DNA from: Eumeta japonica
Lineage: Eukaryota > Arthropoda > Insecta > Lepidoptera > Psychidae
Assembly (NCBI GenBank): GCA_005406025.1
Contig: BGZK01001621.1
Coordinates: 61,946-125,945 of the forward strand
Direction: 5' to 3'
Length of the DNA: 64,000 bases
Shown here: positions 1 to 8,085 of the stretch, piece by piece
How the letters are laid out: the number at the start of each line of letters is the position of its first letter
How positions within the stretch are numbered: position 1 is the first letter of the stretch
The notes under the pieces: generated by a model
What the model was told of the DNA's origin: nothing
Seen by the model: only the letters and a program-made list of their open reading frames with translations
Database searches by the model: none
Made by a program: the position numbers and the translations under genes

Positions 1-485
1 ACCTAAATAGGTGCAATGAAATATTGTAAATATAGTGTCAAGGCACTAATTTATCGAGTAACTGATTCTTTTTATAATGTTAAAGAAAATATTTCCTTTC
101 TAAATCACAACGTAAAATCATAGCATAGAAGAAAATGTATAGACCTAATTTCCATTAACTTATACATAGTCTGTTTAGGATACAGTTCTAAGTTTTCACA
201 TAAAAATTTAACATGAAATCGTAGAAACAATATAATAATTTAATCAAATCGTAGTAATTTTTTAAGAATTTGGTTATAAAAATTAAAGTTTTGTTACTTA
301 GTAGATTCTGGCCGAGCAACTAACATTTTACCTAGTAACTGGTTTAATTCAAATTTTTAGACACACATTTTATCAATTTTGTACGTTAATCATTTTTACG
401 TCGAACATGCAATTATTTATCCGATATAAAATGTTTCATACCATCTTAATACTTATTGTAAATCTGTTAACAATTTACCAATAAT
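1..485. other. AT-rich sequence, no gene seen
   Basis: Strongly AT-rich single-copy-looking DNA with frequent stops in all frames. I see no repeat family, RNA gene or promoter signal in it. Confidence 0.5.
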
Positions 486-719
486 ATGTCGGTGTCTGTC
501 ATACGACAAAGACTAGCAGCTCAGAGACAACAAAAAAAAAAAAAGAACACGGAACAGGAAAATTCTGGAGCTTGTCTCCGAAAATCTCATTCCCTGGAGG
601 CAGCAGTTTACGAACATTTTATCCAATTTGAACGCAATGAATTAGACATTTATAATAAACGTTTCAAAAAAAATAACGTAAAGCGATATGTTATATCGAG
701 AAAATACTCAACAACATAA
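486..719 (+). CDS. unrecognised 77-codon open frame, possible terminal exon
   Basis: I do not recognise this protein. The frame opens with ATG at 486 and stops with TAA at 717-719. It is basic, with a run of four lysines near residue 17 encoded by a long adenine run, and a more even C-terminal half. Possible AATAAA signals follow at 862-867, 866-871 and 879-884, so it could be the last exon of a gene lying upstream; an AG at the end of 'gactagcag' near 520 is one possible splice acceptor. Against it: the frame is short, the surroundings are AT-rich and noncoding in character, and the internal poly(A) run is unusual. It is the only frame in the window outside repeats that I would not dismiss outright. 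Confidence 0.2.
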   Translation: MSVSVIRQRLAAQRQQKKKKNTEQENSGACLRKSHSLEAAVYEHFIQFERNELDIYNKRFKKNNVKRYVISRKYSTT

Positions 720-1461
720 TTGTCTCATAACGATTTCTCTTCTTATAATTTTAGTACACATTGTAAAAAAAAAATTACAATAAATTTGATAATGTATTTT
801 CAAAGTGAAATAGAAGGTAAGCGAAAGCTTAGAAATAATGCACTAAGTAAATTTGTTGAAAAATAAATAAAACAAATCAATAAAACGGTATTTAGAACAC
901 TACGAAAGTAAATAAAATTTATATTCACAAAATAATGACGGTGTATAGACATATTACAAAAAAATTATAGAAAAACTTTACTGTGCCTAACTATTAAATC
1001 ATTCTTTTCATCTTTAAGTAAAATGTTACGAAATATCAAATTAACGGAAAATTTAATATTTTATTAATTCATTTAAATATTTTTCACTTCAAAAATATTA
1101 AAAAGGCGGCGAATTATTTTTCAATAAACATTATAACTAGAAAGATTTATGATTAAACAGAAGACACTCTATCAAACACTGATATTAATATAGAGTAATG
1201 TAAAATACACAAAAACTTTATTTTGCAACTTTACAATGAGGTGCTTCAGTAATATTTAGAATATCATATTTGCTAATGAACTATGTTAGCCGACTGGACA
1301 TGTTGACTAAAATTAAGATCAAAATTAAAATCGGTAAAAATGAACTACAAGCCATTAAAAATTCTATGCTATCTCTTTCTTGAAAAACGGAATTTATCAT
1401 TATTCTATACGGCGCTTATGAACAATGACGTCTCTGGGGCACTAGTGCCCTTCCTGTCTGG
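720..1461. other. AT-rich flank of the long-inverted-repeat element
   Basis: No gene is visible. It holds the AATAAA hexamers between 862 and 884 and, just outside the transposon, a perfect 14-bp palindrome (gggcactagtgccc, 1437-1450). The last 60 bases before the element are less AT-rich than the rest. Confidence 0.45.
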
Positions 1462-1464
1462 TTA

Positions 1465-1804
1465 CACCGGCACACAAAAAAAAAAAAGTTGTCTGTACAC
1501 CGAGCGCCTCCTATCTACGGGCATGTTTTTCGACCCGCTGAACACGAATTTCAAGTCGGTTTAGGCCGTCCAGCCCTCAGTTTCGAGTAAATTGCAAAAC
1601 CCCAAAATCGCGAAAATTCGATGTTTTAGTAAGAAAAAATTTGAGGATCTAAGAAAAGCATGATTTTATGTATTTCGATCTGTGAAATACTAATTTTGAT
1701 TGTGCTTCAATTATAAGCTATTTTAAATCGAAAAAATTGGAAAAATCGCAAAAATTGGAATTATCTCGGTATAAAAATTTGTGGACGCGGATTGACGAAA
1801 ATTT
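1465..1804 (+). repeat. left terminal inverted repeat (340 bp)
   Basis: This arm is the reverse complement of 2729-3079. Alignment by eye gives two substitutions and eight length differences, all in A or T runs and all shorter on this side. It begins CACCGGCACAC followed by twelve A and ends at ...gacgaaaattt. Confidence 0.9.
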
Positions 1805-1810
1805 AAGGAG

Positions 1811-2047
1811 CTAATAAATTTTATGTTTTAGCCTTGATGCCAGTAATTCAGCTCCATCCTTTGGTAAATTTAAATCTCGTATGAGATCATTCAGTTCTTC
1901 TCGACTAAATGTTTCAGGGTCTTTTGTTTTCTTATCTGGCATGAAATCCTTAACTTTAGGATTTTCATCTCCAAGAATTTCTTCTTCCTCTTCTTCCTCT
2001 TCTTCATCTTCTTCCTCCATTGGCACTTCTTCTTTCTCTACTTCCAT
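1811..2047 (-). CDS. continuation of the transposon protein: acidic linker and LNDLxRDLNL motif
   Basis: A 78-codon frame that starts inside the end of the preceding one, shifted in phase. Residues 2-25 are nearly all glutamate or aspartate, encoded by a TTC/CTC-rich stretch on the plus strand. Residues 52-61 read LNDLIRDLNL and are followed by an AELLASRLK motif. In the family I recall, this segment leads into a long downstream domain. Here it ends four codons later at the junction with the left inverted repeat, so the element lost the rest of the gene by internal deletion. It is unlikely to be translated as an independent protein. A one- or two-base change near 2040 would explain the split from the upstream frame. 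Confidence 0.55.
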   Translation of the reverse strand: MEVEKEEVPMEEEDEEEEEEEEEILGDENPKVKDFMPDKKTKDPETFSREELNDLIRDLNLPKDGAELLASRLKHKIY

Positions 2048-2799
2048 CTCTTCAAAGCTTCGGTTTCATCATCAATAACTGTTTTCTGTGGCTTAACAGC
2101 TGATGAAACATTGGCGTATTTTATTTTACTTCTATTTGAAGAAGTAAAACCGGCAATGTCAGTCATACAGAAGTAACAGTTGTGCGAATTTGTTGGTGAA
2201 GTCCAAATCATGGGAATCGTAAATTTTAAGTTTTCTTTTGTCTTATTTTTTTCCCATCGTATCAACATGATATGACATCGACCACAAACAAAGTGTGGGA
2301 CCCAAACTGAATCCAAATTTGTAATCTGAATGCGAAAGCATTCTTCATAACTTTGTTTTAACCTATCTGTAAAAATTCTACGGTTTTTTGTCGGCTCAAA
2401 CTCCCCACAAATGTAACAGAATAGATCAGGATTCTTATTGCACAGATGGGAATTGCTTCTTGTAATAGTACACTCTCCAGTAGCCAAGTTTCCCACTACT
2501 GAAGAGCTGCAGTCGCTGGATGACGACGCCTGCGGGCCTGCTTTCTCACCCTGACCAGACGCCGATACTGGGTTTCCGGATCCCTGCATCGTAAAGTACT
2601 TATCACTTGTACCTGCCATGACGGCACACACGCCGTCAACCCAGGGACTCTGCCAGATGGTTCTGTTGCCCACCGTCACCCCGAGGAGGTGCCCTGGTTG
2701 CAAGTACAAGCGATCATGCAATGAAATGAAATTTTCGTCAATCCGCGTCCACAAATTTTTTATACCGAGATAATTCCAATTTTTTGCGATTTTTTCCAA
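2038..2799 (-). CDS. cysteine-rich N-terminal part of a transposon-encoded protein
   Basis: A 253-codon frame. Residues 1-24 are encoded by the inverted repeat, so the natural start is probably Met61 (about 2619) or Met71. Residues 74-118 are low-complexity and Ser/Gly-rich. The core has three CxxC pairs, at residues 128/131, 172/175 and 208/211, with His169 and His206 beside them, which is the layout of a zinc-binding domain. The segment after the third pair (CYFCMTDIAGFTSSNRSKIK) resembles a motif I recall from repeated arthropod transposon-related proteins. The frame ends at TAG 2038-2040, overlapping the next frame by ten bases in a different phase. That suggests a frameshift in what was one coding sequence. 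DNA binding by the element's transposase is the likely role, but it is not demonstrated. Confidence 0.6.
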   Translation of the reverse strand: MEKIAKNWNYLGIKNLWTRIDENFISLHDRLYLQPGHLLGVTVGNRTIWQSPWVDGVCAVMAGTSDKYFTMQGSGNPVSASGQGEKAGPQASSSSDCSSSVVGNLATGECTITRSNSHLCNKNPDLFCYICGEFEPTKNRRIFTDRLKQSYEECFRIQITNLDSVWVPHFVCGRCHIMLIRWEKNKTKENLKFTIPMIWTSPTNSHNCYFCMTDIAGFTSSNRSKIKYANVSSAVKPQKTVIDDETEALKRWK

Positions 2800-3079
2800 T
2801 TTTTTTCGATTTAAAATAGCTTATAATTGAAGCACAATCAAAATTAGTATTTCACAGATCGAAATACATAAAAATCATGCTTTTCTTAGATCCTCAAATT
2901 TTTTTTCTTACTAAAACATCGAATTTTCGCGATTTTTTGGGGTTTTTTGCAATTTACTCGAAACTGAGGGCTGGACGGCCTAAACCGACTTGAAATTCGT
3001 GTTCAGCGGGTCGAAAAACATGCCCGTAGATAGGTGGCGCTCGGTGTACAGACAACTTTTTTTTTTTTGTGTGGCGGTG
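2729..3079 (-). repeat. right terminal inverted repeat (351 bp)
   Basis: Inverted partner of 1465-1804. The 11-bp length excess is fully accounted for by eight longer homopolymer runs. The first codons of the internal minus-strand frame lie within this arm. Confidence 0.9.
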
Positions 3080-3082
3080 TTA

Positions 3083-3592
3083 TCAATTTAAGAAAAGCCA
3101 TTACTCAGGTATTTTTATAGTGATCAAAATATGCTTTTACATATACCCTTACTCAAATAAAAAAACTTTCAAGTACAATGATATTAAAAATGATCTTTAT
3201 ATAATTACCTATAGCTTTGTTTTTAAACGATATTATTTGTAGTTATTGTAATGCTATCTAATTTACTTCTACAAAAAATACAATATTTCAGTAAGCATCA
3301 CCTACTCTCTTCTTTAAAGACGTGAAGAACAACTACTATAAAAATTTTACCGAATCTATACTGAATCTAAATTAATTTCTATCTAATTAATAATAGATAT
3401 CTAACTATGTACACGGCACATAACACTGAATTTTTTTCTATTGAAAGTGATTATCCAAAAATTTATTGTTAAAATTACCTAATGATCAAAGCTAAGTCAT
3501 TAGGTAATATCTGTCCTGATTTCGAACAGATAATTTCAGATAAATCATAATTTATTCACAAAGATATGTCGTAACGGAATAATTTAAAAACA

Positions 3593-3598
<6 letters not shown>
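3083..3598. other. AT-rich sequence, no gene seen
   Basis: Unique-looking AT-rich DNA. I see nothing identifiable in it. Confidence 0.45.

Positions 3599-3645
<47 letters not shown>
3599..3645. repeat. (AT)n microsatellite
   Basis: Uninterrupted AT dinucleotide run of 47 bases. Confidence 0.95.
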
Positions 3646-3646
<1 letters not shown>

Positions 3647-4019
3647 CAAAAGGTATATCAAAAATGTGTCGTATTACAACATATTGATACTCATACTTAT
3701 TTATATTATTAACTTACAACATCAATAAGAAGTGGTCGATACATAATAGAGATTTAATGATTTTTTTATTATCTGTACAAATATTATATTATGAAAGGGT
3801 GGATTACTGGTAAGTGCTTACTTATTATTCAGTGTTTATTTAGGTGCTGATTCAAATTTTTAAGTATGTTTGTTGACTTCATTCAAAGACTGTAATGGTA
3901 CATGCGCAATAACTTGACAGTTTGTACCTGTGTCACAAACGGACGAAACCAATGATATGGATCAACCTAAAAATAATTGGTGATTTAAAAAAAATAGTTT
4001 AATTTTCTTTTAATATATT
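3646..4019. other. AT-rich sequence, no gene seen
   Basis: No feature recognised. It leads into the CpG-rich block that follows. Confidence 0.4.
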
Positions 4020-4600
4020 TAATTAGCGCCGAACATTTCATAACCTTTTCGAACATTTCATTTCGTGTAACCCGCAAACAAGTGATTCGGAAGGTTTTGA
4101 ATGACCGCCAATGCTCTGCACCGTTACTGGCTCACGTCGAATGCCGACGACACTGCATTAGTTTCCGCCAAGTTCGCCGGCCTGCACCGCCACATCACAC
4201 GCGCTCCGCGCAACCCGTCCGGCCGGGGCGGGGGCGTGTTCGCAGCCAGCATTGTATTATTCGGCCCCAGTCGCGTTATAAACTTTGATAGCTTTCCGGT
4301 TCTGTACATGCGCAGTCACGTACAGTTCAAAGTTGGCCGTTCGTGACCGAACCGGTACCGAATCTCGGCCGGTAGCTCTTATTTATTTTATTGTCGAGTT
4401 ATATTCGGCGGAGAACTCGCCCCTTCGGTTTGTTTGCGGATCCGGCGCGGGCGCCCGGACGAGGTGACGCGCCGCCGCTGACGGACGGACGACAATAACG
4501 GCCGACGAGATTACCTTGTTTGGGTTTCTTCGAAAGAGAGAAGGGGGGTGCATGAAAATTTAGTTCAGTGAAGTTTCGTCGAAGTTAACCGAACTTCTTA
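4020..4600. promoter_or_regulatory. CpG-rich island, candidate promoter or first non-coding exon
   Basis: GC content and CpG frequency rise abruptly here. Visible motifs are a GC-box-like ggggcgggggcg at 4225-4236, a TCF-like CTTTGAT at 4283-4289, an NRF1-like half site (atgcgcagtcacg) near 4308, and an arthropod-type initiator TCAGT at 4565-4569. The short open frames across it run on both strands with no shared coding signal, so I read it as non-coding. It could equally be a conserved enhancer. Confidence 0.3.
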
Positions 4601-4859
4601 TGGCTTCTCGAACAATGTTGATAGTTCTCAACAATGTTCAGGAAGCTTTAAGAATTTGAATGTTTATTTTGCCGAGAAATTCCAGTAAAATAATACTACC
4701 TATTTATTATCTTCATCTATAAATGACGAAATTGAGATTATTCTGGAAGCTTCTATAGTCGTATAATTTGTATCTACAATAAGATTCTAAGTCATTATTT
4801 CTTAGTACGATAACGGTCATGTTTGTTTCCCTCGTTTTTCTCATCTCCTCACACGTCAC
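4601..4859. other. AT-rich spacer between two CpG-rich blocks
   Basis: Nothing recognised. Confidence 0.4.
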
Positions 4860-5165
4860 AGTCACATCCACCGCGTACCGCAACAACATTGGGTGGCGTT
4901 AAACAAAGATAATGATACTTGATTCCTTCCCCACCCCGTCCCGCCGCTCCCGCGCCCATCACAACATTATATTGGATATAAAGCCCTTCGCCCGGAGTAG
5001 CGGCGTATTGTAAGAGTTGTGCGTACACTGATGTGATACATGATCGGACAAATTGGATATATTACTGATAGAACGCTTCCGGCGAACGATTCGTAGCGCG
5101 AGTGATCGATGCGCTGCGGAGGCGCGCGCGGGATAACGGGCGGAGTTTGATTGACAAGTGTGCGA
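4860..5165. promoter_or_regulatory. CpG-rich block with CCAAT/TATA-like elements
   Basis: Contains a TCF-like acaaagata near 4905, a pyrimidine- and GC-rich stretch, an inverted CCAAT (attgg, 4971-4975) and a TATA-like tataaag at 4977-4983, then further CpG-rich sequence with gcgcgcgcggg near 5125. The spacing suits a core promoter, but no initiator is obvious about 30 bases downstream and no coding exon follows. Confidence 0.25.
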
Positions 5166-6299
5166 TTCGCGTTTAATTGGGCGAAGAGAGGCGTTAGGTG
5201 AAATAGGAATTATACGCCTAATGATGTTACGGGAACTGTTCGAATTTACATATAGAAAAAGGTTTCAGACAGGGATTCAATTTTTTTTTATTTTTCTATG
5301 TATTTTTTTCATCTCCAAGTATATTTATTCTGCTTTCTAAATTACAACACATTAATCCGAAAATTCTAACAAACAACAAATACAATCAGTACATGAGTCC
5401 AGTCACTATAAAAATTTTTGAACAATATAATTATGATCATTTTTATTACGTGCGATCAAATGAATTGACAATGAAATATTACTTTTGCTATGTATGTCGT
5501 GTATCAAGACATTGTTTAAATAAACAGGGTTGTTGAGTTTTAATCAATTTACAGTTGAGAATTTTATTTCGAGACATTCTTCAATTTTTTTTATATCTCA
5601 GATCGAAAGCACTTGCACTCTCCTAGCTCACTGGCGCAGCGTAATAAATGCCAACATCCGTAATCGATAGCCTAGCGTGCTCTTCGAGGCACAGAATGAG
5701 TTGGTTCTAACTCAAATCTAACTCATTATAAAACTCACTGATCAATTTTTACAACGGCAAAATCAACTCCGGTACTTGATCGTTTTAAGACAACGTTCTC
5801 AACAACAGCTCTATTATATAGTGTGAAAATATTGTCTGCAAGTCCTTCAATAGGAAATGAAAAAATTGACGTAAGGCGTGGATTAGCAGTAGGGTCATTA
5901 AGACGCGATATATCGTTACATACAAACGTTATTGACAATATTTTTGATCCGTATTGCATATGAAAGAATACTTATATTCAACGTCGAGACAATATTGTAA
6001 CGAGATCGCCAACGTTGATACACGCCTCTGAAGAAGCTTTGAAATTTCGAAACGTGATAAAATTGTCTACGATTTGAGAGGCGGACAGAATTGGAAGATA
6101 CGCCGCGACAGGAAAAATTTGAAATGTAAATGAAATTTGAATGTGAATTTAAGTAGCGGTTAAATTTCAATTATTTTTCTAAATTATCCGGTTACTTCAG
6201 TGCCAAAGATATATCTTTTGGGTTGACGTTTCTAAATTTTATTCAAAACTTGATCATATTTTAATTTGGTATCGATCTAAATCCGAATTGCAACCTAGA
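5166..6299. other. no gene seen; short unassigned frames
   Basis: Mixed AT-rich DNA with a slightly GC-richer patch at 5610-5700. Two minus-strand frames of 74 and 84 codons overlap between 5735 and 6170; neither resembles a family I know. Confidence 0.35.
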
Positions 6300-6920
6300 T
6301 CACGGCCGTAAATAAACACACAGGAGTCGACTGAGTGTTATTATGTCAGAGATGAAGCCGCAGTTGAAGTCGCTTACGTCGCGAATTTTCGATGCTACTT
6401 TCCCGCGAGCGTTCTCAAAAATCTCTCCCAGTGACCGCTCATCACAAAATGTCTTCTTAAAATCCAACTTCGGTACTCGACATTCCGCCCGCGAGCCGGT
6501 GAACACAAAGCCTTCAACCGATCGGGGATATCCTCGATAAATGCTAGCGTCATCGAGAAAACGTTCAACACTACCATCCGACGCGTACACTCGATCTGTA
6601 TGATAATATTTCATCGCGGACGAATCCCGGATTCGAAAACCTCAGCACGGCCGACACCGCAGGCGTCTACAACGGCCCGTGACAAATGTCTACAACAAAT
6701 ATCGGCGCGTTCGCGCGACAATAGTCTAGCGCGCGTAATTAATCGGGCGGGCGCCGTGAAGGATGACGGCGTTTACACAGCCACACGGCATTAACCCTCA
6801 AATACCTGCAAATGGGCTGTTCGCGAAGATATCGCCGGAGAAAATTGGGTTCTCTTTGTGCCGGCTAGCTTCTGAATTCGCGCTTTCGTCGTTTTGTTTG
6901 ACAACTATACTCGCCGAGGT
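6300..6920. promoter_or_regulatory. CpG-rich island with homeodomain-like site
   Basis: A CpG-dense block. The segment 6650-6800 has repeated gcgcg motifs around a TAATTAATC homeodomain-type site at 6736-6744, with Sox-like acaat cores nearby. Overlapping open frames on both strands (for example 104 codons at 6300-6614 minus) show no recognisable domain and are probably a by-product of few AT-rich stops. Probably a regulatory element. Confidence 0.3.
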
Positions 6921-6974
6921 GGCTAGGCACCGTTGAAGGTTTCGTTATTTAATCGATACAGCTTCTTATGAAAG

Positions 6975-7020
6975 AAATCTATCTTGTACTTACTGTTGTC
7001 GGTAAGTGCAAGATAGATTT
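6975..7020. repeat. 19-bp hairpin with 8-base loop
   Basis: Arms 6975-6993 and 7002-7020 pair along their full length with one T-G pair (a wobble in RNA). Flanking bases do not extend the stem, so the total is shorter than a normal microRNA precursor. Confidence 0.8.
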
Positions 7021-7616
7021 ATACGAGAGTTTCTACATATGTGTATGTTGGAATATGAATTTATTTCTTTCTTTGTATGTAATGGTGTGTATCTGGCTCC
7101 TATGATTTAAATATTGTAGCAGGTATAACTTCATGGTGTTCTTCTTTATATCTTTTCGGAGTTTTACCTGTGTACTTTTTCTAATTTTTTTTCCATTCGG
7201 ATAGTAGTACAATTATTGATTCTTATAGCAGTATAATTATTAATTTTTGACTGTTATGAATACAAATTACCTAAATAAAGTTCTGTTAATTTTTCATAAT
7301 TATTTTGAATATATATGGTTAATGTTTTACTGTGGACAATCTGCCAACTATATGCACTTCTTTTTTATAGATCTCTAAATTTGCGCCCCAATAAATATAA
7401 CTTTTGCTTTAAATTAAAAAAAAATGGCATCCTATAAATAACGCGCCAATTACTTGCAGAAATGATTACGACTTACCTCAGTTTTTTTGGGGCAACATTT
7501 GGCATAAATTAAATTTTTCTAGATAGTATTTTCATAGGCACAACATCATTGCCCTTGTGATTGCTTAAACAATTTAGGGTTACTGTGTAGGTCACTGCTG
7601 CTACGTAGGTATAGGT
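7021..7616. other. AT-rich sequence, no gene seen
   Basis: Nothing recognised. Confidence 0.4.
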
Positions 7617-7666
7617 AGGTCTACCAATAAGCTACGAAGTATGCTTAGTAGCTTATTGGTAGACCT
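7617..7666. repeat. perfect 19-bp hairpin with 12-base loop
   Basis: aggtctaccaataagctac (7617-7635) is the exact reverse complement of 7648-7666. The flanks do not pair. Confidence 0.85.
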
Positions 7667-7828
7667 TTCTGGATGCTAATGTTTTGATATTTTTATTTCA
7701 CACTATTTTTTAATTTTTAACGACTTTCTTATTGAATTCTACAGTACGGCTTTAGTTTTGATCTCTTAAACTTAGTTTTATTATAATATTTCTTTTCTCT
7801 ATTATAAGATATATAACATAAAAAAAAA

Positions 7829-8085
7829 GCGATAGTCGCAAAGCGGTTAGTGTGTCGTTGTCGAATCGGAGATTTCAATTCCCGACCAAAAGCGAATCGA
7901 CCGATGACTTTTCAGCCGAATCAAATTATAACCACTTCTTTGTGATACGGAGAGGCTGTGACACTTTCGGGCAATGTCACGGGAGGATTGTTAACTAACG
8001 TTATCTCCACGGTACCTAATAGGTGCCCTACATTAGAATAAGACATGCAGCTGAAGAGTTTAAGTTTCAAGTCTCTCACTACGAA
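7829..8085 (+). mobile_element. decayed tRNA-derived SINE
   Basis: The head at 7829-7888 resembles a tRNA: an A-box-like tcgcaaagcggttag near 7836 and a degraded B-box-like gatttcaattcccg near 7870, at about tRNA spacing. A non-tRNA body follows with CpG-containing sequence to about 8085. No full cloverleaf can be drawn, so it is a relic and not a tRNA gene. The family is not identified. Confidence 0.4.

Larger units (their letters stand above)
1465..3079 (-). mobile_element. DNA transposon with very long terminal inverted repeats, internally deleted
   Basis: The unit is about 1,615 bp. Its ends read CACCG(G/C)CACAC on each side and are flanked by TTA (1462-1464 and 3080-3082), consistent with a 3-bp target duplication. 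The inverted arms are 340 and 351 bp. The interior carries two minus-strand frames for a cysteine-rich protein whose C-terminal 'LNDLIRDLNL...SRLK' motif recalls, from memory, a transposon-associated protein family recurrent in arthropod genomes. The frame stops right where it meets the inner edge of the left arm, so most of the presumed transposase is missing. CAC termini with a 3-bp duplication are also seen in CACTA/EnSpm elements, but I cannot assign a superfamily. The arms differ by two substitutions plus homopolymer indels, so the insertion looks fairly young. Confidence 0.85.

Noticed and set aside
4977..4983. Definite TATA promoter
   Set aside because: No initiator at the expected distance and no exon or transcript evidence; kept as low-confidence regulatory.
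6028..6053. Hammerhead-ribozyme-like core (ctgaaga ... gaaac)
   Set aside because: The bases between the two core segments cannot form stem II, and no closing stems are evident.
6300..6614. 104-codon minus-strand frame
   Set aside because: It lies in a CpG-rich block with overlapping frames on both strands; no domain, signal or repeat recognised. Best explained by composition.
7617..7666. MicroRNA gene call for the 19-bp hairpin
   Set aside because: The stem is too short, flanks do not pair and neither arm resembles a known insect microRNA; kept as a structural observation.
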